Shown: positions 24,642 through 31,496 of the stretch, one piece after another
Layout of the letters: every line of letters starts with the position of its first letter
How positions within the stretch are numbered: the first letter of the stretch is position 1
NCBI GenBank assembly: GCA_018818405.1
Contig: JAHIRY010000038.1
Location: 1-35,448, forward strand
Direction: 5' to 3'
Source of the DNA: Patescibacteria group bacterium
GTDB taxonomy: Bacteria > Patescibacteriota > Patescibacteriia > UBA11705 > JABHMO01
DNA: 35,448 nt
The notes under the pieces: generated by a model
Database searches by the model: none
What the model saw: only the letters and a program-made list of their open reading frames with translations
Told to the model about the DNA's origin: nothing
Program-made: the position numbers and the translations under genes

Positions 24642-24674
24642 GTGGGAGTCTGCCTCAGGCGGACGAATTACCAC
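24642..24674 (+). promoter_or_regulatory. Probable ribosomal protein L1 binding site (autoregulatory operator)
   Basis: The RNA would fold as GUGG/CCAC, an asymmetric internal loop (GAG on the 5' side, CGAAUUA on the 3' side), UCUGCC/GGCGGA and a UCA loop. The two strands of the lower part, GUGGGAG and GAAUUACCAC, match the L1-binding helix of 23S rRNA (E. coli: GUGGGAG and GAAAUACCAC, from memory) with one base change. It lies 68 bases before the rplA ATG, so L1 could repress its own synthesis. Confidence 0.68.
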
Positions 24675-24742
24675 GCGCCAATTATTGAAATTGCGATCTA
24701 ACGAAAAGTTATACGCATTTTTCCAATCATTGGCTGATTAAT

Positions 24743-25429
24743 ATGCCGAAACATTCAACACGGTTCTCTGACCTGAAACAATCAGTTGATAAAACAACTG
24801 TTTTTCCGGCCAATGAAGCCATTGAAACAATCAAAAATTTAAAATCAGCGAAATTCGATGAAACAGTGGAAGTTCATTTTCGCCTGGGAATCAATCCGAA
24901 AAAAGGAGATCAGCAAGTTCGAGGCACTGTTGTCCTGCCGATCAGTTTCGGAGAAACGAAAAAAATAGCGGCTTTCGTTCCGGAAAATAAAGAAAAAGAA
25001 GCCAAGGAAGCCGGCGCTGACATTGTCTATACCGAATCAACCATCGGCGCTCTGCAAAAATCCGGAAAAATTGATTTTGACATTGCGATCGCAGTGCCGG
25101 AAATCATGAAACTGCTCGCTCCATTGGCCCGATTTCTCGGACCGAAAGGATTGATGCCTTCTCCGAAAAATGAAACCATTACAACAAATTTGAAAAAGAC
25201 GATCGAAGAATTGAAAAAAGGAAAAGTCGCATTTAAAAATGATGACACTGCCAATGTTCACCTCTCGATCGGCAAAAAAAGCATGGCAACCGAACAATTA
25301 ATGAAAAACTATGAATCAGTGTTCGATGCTCTGACCAAAGCAAAACCCGAAGGATCAAAAGGCGTTTACATAAAAAACATTACAATCTGCTCGACAATGA
25401 GCCCCGGCATAAAAGTAGCCGTAAAATAA
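24743..25429 (+). CDS. rplA: 50S ribosomal protein L1 (uL1)
   Basis: L1-stalk protein and, in many bacteria and archaea, a translational repressor of its own operon. The 228-residue protein shows FDETVEVHFRLGINPKKGDQQVRG (in parts), VVLPISFGETKKIAAF, the hinge region, FLGPKGLMPSPKNETIT, and the C-terminal VHLSIGKKSM and GVYIKNITICSTMSPGIKV. Preceded by a hairpin that mimics the rRNA L1 site and followed directly by a strong terminator, so rplJ and rplL, which usually come next, are not part of this operon. Confidence 0.97.
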   Translation: MPKHSTRFSDLKQSVDKTTVFPANEAIETIKNLKSAKFDETVEVHFRLGINPKKGDQQVRGTVVLPISFGETKKIAAFVPENKEKEAKEAGADIVYTESTIGALQKSGKIDFDIAIAVPEIMKLLAPLARFLGPKGLMPSPKNETITTNLKKTIEELKKGKVAFKNDDTANVHLSIGKKSMATEQLMKNYESVFDALTKAKPEGSKGVYIKNITICSTMSPGIKVAVK

Positions 25430-25437
25430 ATTCAATT

Positions 25438-25472
25438 TGAAAAATGTTCCGCTTATGCGGGACATTTTTTTT
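25438..25472 (+). terminator. Intrinsic terminator after rplA
   Basis: AAAAATGTTCCGC, loop TTAT, GCGGGACATTTTTTTT: a 13-bp stem (one G-U pair) with a T-run. Confidence 0.9.
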
Positions 25473-25487
25473 CTGTGAACAACCGCT

Positions 25488-25516
25488 TTGCGCCGCCGGG
25501 ATTTATTTGTTAAAAT
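25488..25516 (+). promoter_or_regulatory. Candidate promoter of the deoxynucleotide cluster
   Basis: TTGCGC (25488-25493), 17-base spacer, TAAAAT (25511-25516). The -35 is weak. It is followed by the palindrome at 25564-25749 before the ThyA-family gene, so the leader would be about 255 bases. Confidence 0.4.
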
Positions 25517-25563
25517 GGTTTCGATAAAGAGAAAGACCGGTAAGGTGACGAGAAAGAGATTGC

Positions 25564-25749
25564 GAGATTGAGAGATTTAGAGATTAAGTGAACGGGGAAC
25601 TACATAATTTTCAATTACCCCAATTACTTTATTACTCAATCTTAAATCGGTTGATCGTGAAGTAATTAAGTAATAAAGTAATAAAGGGAACGACGCAGTT
25701 TTATTTCCCTTAATTACTCAATCGCTTAATCTCCTAATCTCTCAATCTC
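25564..25749. repeat. Long nested palindrome, AGAGATTGAG family, copy 6
   Basis: Left arm 25564-25588 and right arm 25725-25749 are 25-base inverted copies with two mismatches. Inner arms are CAATTACTTTATTACTCAAT and GAAGTAATTAAGTAATAAAG around a centre with CGGTTGATCGTGAAG. With the promoter and terminator this accounts for the 25430-25779 gap; no gene is visible there. Confidence 0.85.
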
Positions 25750-25779
25750 TTTTAACTCCAAATCTAACTTCCAACAAAA

Positions 25780-26610
25780 ATGACTCAATTCGACGAACTC
25801 TACAAAGCCGGCGTTCTGAAAATAATGAACGAGGGCTATGATGAATACAATGAACGAACCGGACATACTTGCAAGGTTATTCCGGGAATGACTTTTGAAT
25901 TGGATCTGGGATTTCCCCTGCTCACCCTGCGAAAAATTCCGCTGAAAATATTTGCGGCCGAACAAATCTGGTATATCATGGGCAGTGAAAAACCGGAAGA
26001 TTTCGTCAATAAATTCACCGGAATTTGGAAAGATTTCACTGAGGAAGACGGCACGGTTCCGGCTGCTTACGGCCACCGCTGGCGGCAAGCTTTCGGCAGA
26101 GATCAACTGGGAATGCTGGTAAAACATTTAAAAGATCAACCCGGCTCGCGCCACGGTGTTGTTATCACTTGGGATCCGCGAGAAGACGGACTGGGCGGAG
26201 AAAAATCGAAAAAGAATGTTCCCTGCCCTTACACTTGGACAGCTAATATAATCGGCAACAAATTGCATATTCACAGCATTGTCCGTTCGAATGACATGAT
26301 GCTCGGCTGTCCGCACGATGTCGCCGGATTTGCGCTCCTGCTCGCCATTCTGGCTGCTAAAATCGGAGTAAAGCCGGGAAAATTAACGCACAGCATTTCC
26401 AATGCGCACATTTACGATACTCATTATCAGCAAGCATGGGAATTGGTGGAACGGGAAAACAATCATCCGCCGATATATTTCGAAGCTCAGGGAAATTATT
26501 ATGATCGCGCGGAAAAAGGCGATGAATCGCTGGTAATGGAAATAGTGAATTTATTGGAAAGACAATATAATCCGCTCGGTTCGATTGGCGGAATGCGAAT
26601 AGTTCTTTAG
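25780..26610 (+). CDS. ThyA-family enzyme with a dCMP-type Asp at the base-reading position (thymidylate synthase or dCMP (hydroxy)methylase)
   Basis: Folate-dependent pyrimidine C5 (hydroxy)methylase fold, 276 residues. Conserved: R26 in ERTG, E61 and W64 (AAEQIWYIMG), YGHRWRQ, R124 of the phosphate-binding pair, catalytic C149 in VPCPYTW, R169-S170-x-D172 (VRSNDMMLG), H210 and Y212 (AHIYDTHYQQ). Not conserved: the second phosphate Arg is H125, the His after the catalytic Cys is P150, and the Asn that reads dUMP (N177 in E. coli, in PFN) is D180 in PHD. T4 dCMP hydroxymethylase also has RSND and Asp at this place, and an Asn-to-Asp change shifts ThyA towards dCMP (family knowledge from memory). 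DHFR follows, as for ThyA. It could still be the organism's only thymidylate synthase; substrate is uncertain, fold is not. Confidence 0.85.
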   Translation: MTQFDELYKAGVLKIMNEGYDEYNERTGHTCKVIPGMTFELDLGFPLLTLRKIPLKIFAAEQIWYIMGSEKPEDFVNKFTGIWKDFTEEDGTVPAAYGHRWRQAFGRDQLGMLVKHLKDQPGSRHGVVITWDPREDGLGGEKSKKNVPCPYTWTANIIGNKLHIHSIVRSNDMMLGCPHDVAGFALLLAILAAKIGVKPGKLTHSISNAHIYDTHYQQAWELVERENNHPPIYFEAQGNYYDRAEKGDESLVMEIVNLLERQYNPLGSIGGMRIVL

Positions 26611-26684
26611 AAGCTAGACTAGCGAGACTAGCAAGACAAGAAGTAAGATAAGCAATAAGCTCTCACTAAACTCGTCTCGCTTAT
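26611..26684. repeat. Palindromic GCGAGAC-family spacer after the ThyA-family gene
   Basis: AGCGAGAC (26621-26628) pairs with GTCTCGCT (26674-26681); GCTAGACTAGCGAGACTAGC-type words and AAGATAAGCAATAAGC fill the loop. Same word family as 24026-24086. Confidence 0.6.
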
Positions 26685-26693
26685 AAAAAAAAT

Positions 26694-27227
26694 ATGAAAA
26701 CTCGTCTAATAATGGTCATGTCTCTCGACGGCGTGATCGCCAAAAATTCAACGCACAATCCAATGGAATGGTCTTCGGCTGAAGATAAAAAACTTTATAG
26801 AGAAACCACAAAAGAAATCAGCGTTGTCATAATGGGACAAAAAACCTACGATGCTATCGGAATGCCGTTGCCCGGAAGACTGAATATTGTTCTAACCAGA
26901 GAAACAAGGGAAGATCAGCCGAATCTGCTGGAACACAAAAGCGGCGATGTGAAAGAAATTTTGAATGAATTGGAAAAACGCGGATACGCGCAAGCCGCGA
27001 TCTGCGGAGGAACTTTTGTCAATTCACTGTTTCTCAAAGAAAATCTGATCGATGAAATACAAATAACAATCGAACCGAAAATTTTCGGTTCCGGACTGCG
27101 ATTGTTCGATCAGATTGATGTTAATATTGATCTTGAACTCATTGAACTGAAAAATTTGAACGACAATACGATCAATGTTCTTTATAAAATAAAAAAAGCG
27201 GGAACTGATTTCAGTCCCCGACAATGA
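26694..27227 (+). CDS. Dihydrofolate reductase family protein
   Basis: 177 residues with the DHFR/RibD-C fold. MSLDGVIAKN at the start, EDKKLYRETT, the VVIMGQKTYDAIGMPLPGR segment (NADPH site and family signature), NIVLTRE, and the second glycine pair in ICGGTFVNSLF followed by EIQITIEPKIFG. Reduces dihydrofolate to tetrahydrofolate in the usual case, which ThyA-type reactions require; its position 83 bases after the ThyA-family gene fits this. RibD-like reductase activity is an alternative, since small CPR DHFR-like proteins are hard to tell apart by eye. No SD. Confidence 0.82.
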   Translation: MKTRLIMVMSLDGVIAKNSTHNPMEWSSAEDKKLYRETTKEISVVIMGQKTYDAIGMPLPGRLNIVLTRETREDQPNLLEHKSGDVKEILNELEKRGYAQAAICGGTFVNSLFLKENLIDEIQITIEPKIFGSGLRLFDQIDVNIDLELIELKNLNDNTINVLYKIKKAGTDFSPRQ

Positions 27228-27235
27228 GTTCTATC

Positions 27236-27577
27236 CTACGCTGATTCCAAATAATCGTCTTCATCCGCAGGATAAGTTGATTTGATTTCAGCTGCCGGAA
27301 AAAATTCTTCCAGCCGACTCACAACCCAGTCTTCCGGCTCTCGCACAACCAGAGCCTTGTATCCTTTCCACGGAAGACTCGGCTGCCAGTTCATCTTGAG
27401 AGCTATTTTCTCCATCAAGCAACTGTTGGTGAAAAATGCGTATGCCTGCCAATCATCCTCCGTTGGATCCTGCTTTGTCGGGAAATAATGGATGTAGATA
27501 TCCACTTCCCGCTGAGCCAGGACGCGTTTCACCTCGATGAAGGGAGTTTCATCTGAATCAGAAATGAAAACTTTCAT
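27236..27577 (-). CDS. Orphan protein (113 residues) with strong promoter and SD, unknown
   Basis: Not recognised. It starts MKVFISDSDETPFIEVKRVL and ends STYPADEDDYLESA; a beta-alpha opening, many aromatic residues in the middle (DDWQAYAFFTNSC, MNWQPSLPWKGYKALVV) and an acidic end. The ATG at 27577 is set by SD GGAGGT seven bases upstream; the TTG two codons earlier lies too close. It has its own consensus promoter and is the only minus-strand gene inside the plus-strand deoxynucleotide cluster, so it is probably an insertion into it. Codon use (CTG, GTG, ATC, TAC, CAG) differs from both neighbours. The start resembles receiver or small alpha/beta domains, but nothing decisive is seen. Confidence 0.68.
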   Translation of the reverse strand: MKVFISDSDETPFIEVKRVLAQREVDIYIHYFPTKQDPTEDDWQAYAFFTNSCLMEKIALKMNWQPSLPWKGYKALVVREPEDWVVSRLEEFFPAAEIKSTYPADEDDYLESA

Positions 27578-27654
27578 TTTCAACCTCCGCTACTTAAAGT
27601 CGGCAATAAACTGCCCTGAAAAAGGCGCTGAATTCGCCGATCCTTGTAAAAATC

Positions 27655-27683
27655 ATAATAAACCGAAATAACAATTTTGTCAA
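27655..27683 (-). promoter_or_regulatory. Consensus promoter of the 113-residue orphan
   Basis: On the minus strand TTGACA (27683-27678), 17-base spacer, TATTAT (27660-27655). It overlaps the leader of the divergent Dcd/Dut-like gene. Confidence 0.83.
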
Positions 27684-27688
27684 CATTT

Positions 27689-28354
27689 ATGTCAGTACTA
27701 AGCAAAAAAGAAATTTTGGAAAGAATAAAAAACAAACAAATCGTTTTCACGCCAGACCTCGACGAATATCAACTTCAGCCGGCTTCCATTGACCTGCGCA
27801 TCGGCTGGAGTTTTTACATTCCGCATACTTGGCATTATAATGAAAAAGGCCGAGTGGCGATCAATGCCGATTATCTTGATTATCAAAACACGGAAGAATA
27901 TTTCAAATTGATAAAATTAAAACCCGGACAATTTTTTGAAATTTTGCCGGAAGAATTCATTTTGATTTCCACTCTGGAAAAAATAACTTTGAATTGCGGA
28001 GATCTCACCGGAAATTTGTATCCGCGCAGTTCCGCTCTCCGGCGCGGATTGCAAGTCGCCACCGGACTGGTCGATTGCCGATACAACGGACAGCTCACGA
28101 TTCCGCTGGTGAATTACAGCCGCCACATAATCAAACTTTTTCCCGGAGAAAGAATCTGCCAACTGCAACTAATGAAAATGGAAACCGAATTGAGCGAAGA
28201 AGAAGCAAAACAACACGGCGCGCAATCAGCCAAATATGTCGGCTCAACTCCCTACGGACTCGAAGCGAAAGCCGATTCCACCGCTGAAATCGATTTCATC
28301 AAATCGGGAAAAATATCGGAATTAAAAGAACAACACGGAATAAAAGCCGAATAA
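27689..28354 (+). CDS. dUTPase/dCTP deaminase superfamily protein lacking the deaminase Glu
   Basis: 221 residues from the ATG at 27689. The Dcd-type N-terminus (LSKKEILERI, LQPASIDLRIG) and C-terminal lid (AKYVGSTPYG) are present, with R113-S114-S115 in GNLYPRSSALRRGL. Motif III reads GLVDCRYNGQLTIPLVN: D129 and Y132 match the water-activating Asp and uracil-site Tyr of dUTPase (E. coli GLIDSDYQGQLMISVWN, from memory), and P139 stands where dCTP deaminase has its catalytic Glu (E138 in LEF). So deamination of dCTP looks unlikely and hydrolysis of a dNTP, most simply dUTP to dUMP, more likely. Hydrolysis of dCTP to dCMP is an alternative. Start of a tight block with the deaminase-like gene 12 bases later. 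Confidence 0.82.
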   Translation: MSVLSKKEILERIKNKQIVFTPDLDEYQLQPASIDLRIGWSFYIPHTWHYNEKGRVAINADYLDYQNTEEYFKLIKLKPGQFFEILPEEFILISTLEKITLNCGDLTGNLYPRSSALRRGLQVATGLVDCRYNGQLTIPLVNYSRHIIKLFPGERICQLQLMKMETELSEEEAKQHGAQSAKYVGSTPYGLEAKADSTAEIDFIKSGKISELKEQHGIKAE

Positions 28355-28366
28355 ATCGGAGGCGCT

Positions 28367-28915
28367 ATGGACATAAATAAAACAATCGATTATCCGTATC
28401 TTCCGGAAGGCAAGAAAATTTTATTCGTTCCGCCGGAAAATGTTTGGATGAACGAAGCGAAAAAAATGGCGGATGCAAATTCCGCGTGTTCTTGGTGGCC
28501 GACCGGAGCCGTTGTCGTAAAAAATAATGAAATCATCGGACGCGGCGCGAATTCCGGAAATTTCCAGCCGCTATGTCCGCGGGTTGAACACAATTGTCCG
28601 ACAGGCGAAGGCTATCATTTTTGCAATGCTCTGTGTTCTCAAGACGGACATTCGGAAGTCACCAGCATCATGTACGCGATCAAAAATGGAAATGATCCGA
28701 CCGGCGCTGATTTGTATTTATTCGGACACTGGTGGTGTTGTAAAAATTGCTGGGACGCAATCATTAAAAATGGAATTGCCAATGTTTATCTGCTCGAAAA
28801 CGCGCATTTATTTTTTGTCAGAGAAAAAAGACTGGCTCTCATGGATGAAGTAAAAAATAAAATACAACAAGGCAAATCCGTTTCTCGAGAAGAAATCATT
28901 TGGATTATCGAATAA
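28367..28915 (+). CDS. dCMP/CDA-family zinc deaminase
   Basis: 182 residues with the cytidine-deaminase-like zinc site: H95-S96-E97 (GHSEVTSI; HxE motif with the proton-shuttle Glu) and C125-x-x-C128 in WCCKNCW, where the usual Pro before the first Cys is Cys. Four further Cys (70, 77, 86, 90) between the strands could bind a second zinc, as in some dCMP deaminases. It most likely deaminates a deoxycytidine nucleotide, giving dUMP from dCMP or dTMP from 5-methyl-dCMP. GGAGG six bases before the ATG is a rare SD for this cluster. It lies 12 bases after the Dcd/Dut-like gene. Substrate is inference from family and neighbours. Confidence 0.82.
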   Translation: MDINKTIDYPYLPEGKKILFVPPENVWMNEAKKMADANSACSWWPTGAVVVKNNEIIGRGANSGNFQPLCPRVEHNCPTGEGYHFCNALCSQDGHSEVTSIMYAIKNGNDPTGADLYLFGHWWCCKNCWDAIIKNGIANVYLLENAHLFFVREKRLALMDEVKNKIQQGKSVSREEIIWIIE

Positions 28916-28969
28916 TCCGAGGCAAACGCGCAATCGCGTTTGCCGATTCATAAATAATTGAAATTCAAT

Positions 28970-29551
28970 ATGAACAAAATAATCGCTTTGGTCGGCATGA
29001 CCGGCGCGGGAAAAAGTCTGGTTGCCGATTATCTGGTCAATAATGGCTGGGGCTTTTCCAGATTCGGCCAAATTGTTCTCGACATTGTAAAAGAACGCGG
29101 ACTCGAACCGAAAGAAGAAGCGGAAAAACCGATTCGCGAAGAATTGCGGCGCGAACATGGAATGGCGGCAATGGCGCTTTTAAATATTCCGAAATTCGAC
29201 AAAATATTGGAAGAAAATAATTTGGTGGCCGACGGATTGTACAGCTGGTCCGAATACAAAGTTTTAAAAGATTATTATCAAGACAGACTTTCGATCATCG
29301 CGGTTTACGCTCCTCCGCGAATGCGCTATGAACGGCTGGAAAAACGGCAACTCATGGCGGAAGACAAAGATCTGCGCCATCGCCCGGCGACAAAAGAACA
29401 AGCCAAATCGCGCGATTTCGCGGAAATAGAAAACATTGAAAAAGGCGGACCGATCGCCATGGCCGATTACACATTGCTCAACATTTCCAGCAAAGAAAAC
29501 TTATTCGTCCAAATAGAAAATATTTTGGCGGAAATAAATTCAAACGATTAA
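28970..29551 (+). CDS. P-loop nucleotide kinase-like protein (UPF0200/dephospho-CoA kinase-like)
   Basis: 193 residues. Walker A GMTGAGKS at 9-16, then an NMP-kinase-like body: GQIVLDIVKERGLEP, a helical segment with REELRREHGMAAMALLN, the strand NNLVADGLYSW in the Walker B position, IIAVYAPPRMRYERLEKR, and a C-terminal DRDE-like SRDFAEIENIEKGGPIAMADYTLLN. This order matches the archaeal UPF0200 family and resembles dephospho-CoA and T4 dNMP kinases. Presumably phosphorylates a nucleotide or related metabolite; the position between the deaminase and thymidylate kinase suggests a deoxynucleotide. ATG at 28970 chosen over TTG at 28958. Confidence 0.78.
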   Translation: MNKIIALVGMTGAGKSLVADYLVNNGWGFSRFGQIVLDIVKERGLEPKEEAEKPIREELRREHGMAAMALLNIPKFDKILEENNLVADGLYSWSEYKVLKDYYQDRLSIIAVYAPPRMRYERLEKRQLMAEDKDLRHRPATKEQAKSRDFAEIENIEKGGPIAMADYTLLNISSKENLFVQIENILAEINSND

Positions 29552-29567
29552 AAATAAAACAAAACCA

Positions 29568-30098
29568 ATGGCGGAAAAAGAAGTTCGAATAAAAATAAAC
29601 AATGTCAAAGCTTTTAAAAAAAAGATAAAAGCTCTCGGCGCGGAATGCACAATGAAATATTCTTTCATGGATTATGTCTGCGAGCCGAAACAAAAAAATT
29701 GGAATCCGCATTTCATCAATCTGAAAATAAGACATCAATTGACCGGAGACAAGAGCGGAATAATTGAATTGTCTTTTCATCAGGTGCGCTGGAACAAAAA
29801 AGTGAAAGTGACAAAACTGGGATTCAAATCCAAATTGGAAATTCCGAAATCAAACATCAACTCTTTCATTGATTTGATGGGCTGGAAAAAACTGGTCGCA
29901 TATTCGAGAACCGGCGAACATTACAAATTGAAAAACCATCAATTCACGCTGGAAAAAATAAATCATCTCGGATATTTGGTTGAAGTGGAAAATTCAACAG
30001 TCGCGGAATTGAACGAAACAATCAAACTATTGGGAGAAGAAAAAAATATTGTAAAAAAAACAATTCCGGAAATGGTGCTGGAAGAATTGAACAAATAA
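29568..30098 (+). CDS. CYTH-domain protein
   Basis: 176 residues with the features of CYTH tunnel-fold proteins (class IV adenylyl cyclases, thiamine triphosphatases, triphosphate tunnel enzymes). The N-terminal strand is EKEVRIKI, the ExExK motif with Arg in place of Lys (E3, E5, R7), followed by alternating charged strands: NLKIRHQ, GIIELSFHQVRW, GFKSKLEI, and ENSTVAELNE near the end, where LVEVE repeats the Glu pattern. CYTH enzymes act on triphosphates using Mg or Mn. Located 16 bases after the kinase-like gene and before tmk, it is part of the cluster. The substrate is unknown; a nucleoside triphosphate is a reasonable guess. Confidence 0.72.
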   Translation: MAEKEVRIKINNVKAFKKKIKALGAECTMKYSFMDYVCEPKQKNWNPHFINLKIRHQLTGDKSGIIELSFHQVRWNKKVKVTKLGFKSKLEIPKSNINSFIDLMGWKKLVAYSRTGEHYKLKNHQFTLEKINHLGYLVEVENSTVAELNETIKLLGEEKNIVKKTIPEMVLEELNK

Positions 30099-30125
30099 AC
30101 AATCTCTGAAATAAAATTAAAGAAT

Positions 30126-30764
30126 ATGAACACTCAGGGCAGATTCATTGTTTTCGAAGGAGGCGAAGGCACTGGAAAAACGACTCAACTCAAACTCTTG
30201 GAACAAAAGCTGAGGGAAAAAGGATTTTTGGTTTTCGTCACGCGCGAACCGGGCGGCAATGGAAGTGAAATCGCGGAAAAAATCAGAACAATAATAAAAG
30301 ATCCGGATCACAAAAACATGGCGCCCGAAACCGAACTTTTTCTTTTTTTGGCTGCGCGCGCCCAGCATGTGCAAAAACATATTCGCCCCCATCTCGAGCT
30401 GAGCTACATTGTAATTTGCGACCGATTTTTCGGTTCCACTCTCGCCTATCAGCATTTCGGCCGAGGACTTTTCAATTTGGAAGAAGTGAAAAGAATAAAT
30501 GATTTTGCCACCGGCGGACTCCAGCCTGATCTCACAATTTTGCTCGACATTGATCCGGAAATCGGTCTGGCGCGAAAAAAAGATCAGCAAGTGCAATGCA
30601 GGCTGGACAATGAAAAACTTGAATTCCACGAAAAAGTGCGGAAAGGATATCTGAATTTATCGGAAACAAACAAAGACTGGCAAATTATTTCAGCGGAAAA
30701 CGAAATTGATTCCATTCACGAAAACATTTGGTCTCATGTGTCCCGGCTTTTGGAAATTGTATAA
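30126..30764 (+). CDS. tmk: Thymidylate kinase
   Basis: Phosphorylates dTMP to dTDP. The 212-residue protein has the P-loop EGGEGTGKTT (residues 11-20), TREPGGNGSEIAEKIR (the EPGG dTMP-binding motif), ELFLFLAARAQHV, the DRx motif in VICDRFFGSTLAYQ, and GLQPDLTILLDIDPEIGLAR, all standard for Tmk. The lid region RKKDQQVQCRLDNEKLEFHEKV has the Arg/Glu pattern of the family. Directly before thymidine kinase with 22 bases between. No SD. Assignment is secure. Confidence 0.95.
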   Translation: MNTQGRFIVFEGGEGTGKTTQLKLLEQKLREKGFLVFVTREPGGNGSEIAEKIRTIIKDPDHKNMAPETELFLFLAARAQHVQKHIRPHLELSYIVICDRFFGSTLAYQHFGRGLFNLEEVKRINDFATGGLQPDLTILLDIDPEIGLARKKDQQVQCRLDNEKLEFHEKVRKGYLNLSETNKDWQIISAENEIDSIHENIWSHVSRLLEIV

Positions 30765-30786
30765 AAAATAAATAACAAAATAAAAT

Positions 30787-31452
30787 ATGCAAGAGGATGC
30801 AATGCAAAAATCCGGCTTGATTCAAGACGGCTGGATTGAAGTAATCTGCGGATGTATGTTTTCGGGCAAGAGCGAAGAAGGCGGGAAACGAGTCACCAAG
30901 GAAAAACTTTCAAAAAGCAGAATTCCCATCATTTTTGTTCCGCGAAAATCACAACGAAAACTTACTTTAACATTCAAACAAGAACAAGTTGACGCCACCG
31001 GAAAAATGGTCAGCCGCAACGGCAAAAGTTTTGACGGCATTGAATTTTCAACATCCAATCCCGATGAAATAATTGATTTCATCAGAGAAATGACTGATCC
31101 GCCGACAACTGTCGTGATCGAAGAAGCTCATTTCTGTTCGGATGAATTGGTCGAAGTCTGCAAAAAACTGGCGGAAGAATTTCGCTTGCGCGTAATCGTC
31201 ATCGGACTGGATCAGAAATTCAACGGCGAAGGATTCGGTCCCATTCCCCGGCTGATGGTCGAAGCGGAAATGGTGACAAAAGAACTCGCCGTCTGCACCG
31301 AATGCGGCAGTCAGAACGCCAGCAAAAGCTGGCTCGATTCCAGAGAACGAAAGTCGCTGGAAAACGGATCAATTCTCGTCGGCGACACGCAATACGTCGC
31401 GCTCTGCCGGCATTGCTACCGAGAATTTGAAAAAAATTTCGGCAAGCAATAA
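30787..31452 (+). CDS. tdk: Thymidine kinase (TK1 type)
   Basis: Phosphorylates thymidine (and deoxyuridine) for salvage. The 221-residue protein has the TK1-type P-loop GCMFSGKS at 22-29 (GPMFSGKT/S in most, so Pro is Cys here), the catalytic region EEAHF with E112-E113, and GLDQKFNGEGF in place of GLDxDFxGxPF, and the lasso with a zinc ribbon C170-x-x-C173 and C207-x-x-C210. The central part (KSQRKLTLTFKQEQVDATGK) aligns less well with TK1, so substrate range could differ. Two possible starts: the ATG at 30787 or residue 6 (MQKSGLIQDGWIEV), which fits TK1 N-termini better. Next to tmk. Confidence 0.9.
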   Translation: MQEDAMQKSGLIQDGWIEVICGCMFSGKSEEGGKRVTKEKLSKSRIPIIFVPRKSQRKLTLTFKQEQVDATGKMVSRNGKSFDGIEFSTSNPDEIIDFIREMTDPPTTVVIEEAHFCSDELVEVCKKLAEEFRLRVIVIGLDQKFNGEGFGPIPRLMVEAEMVTKELAVCTECGSQNASKSWLDSRERKSLENGSILVGDTQYVALCRHCYREFEKNFGKQ

Positions 31453-31496
31453 ATTGAAATGATTTTTCCTTCAGACAACTAAACCATTACTCAATT

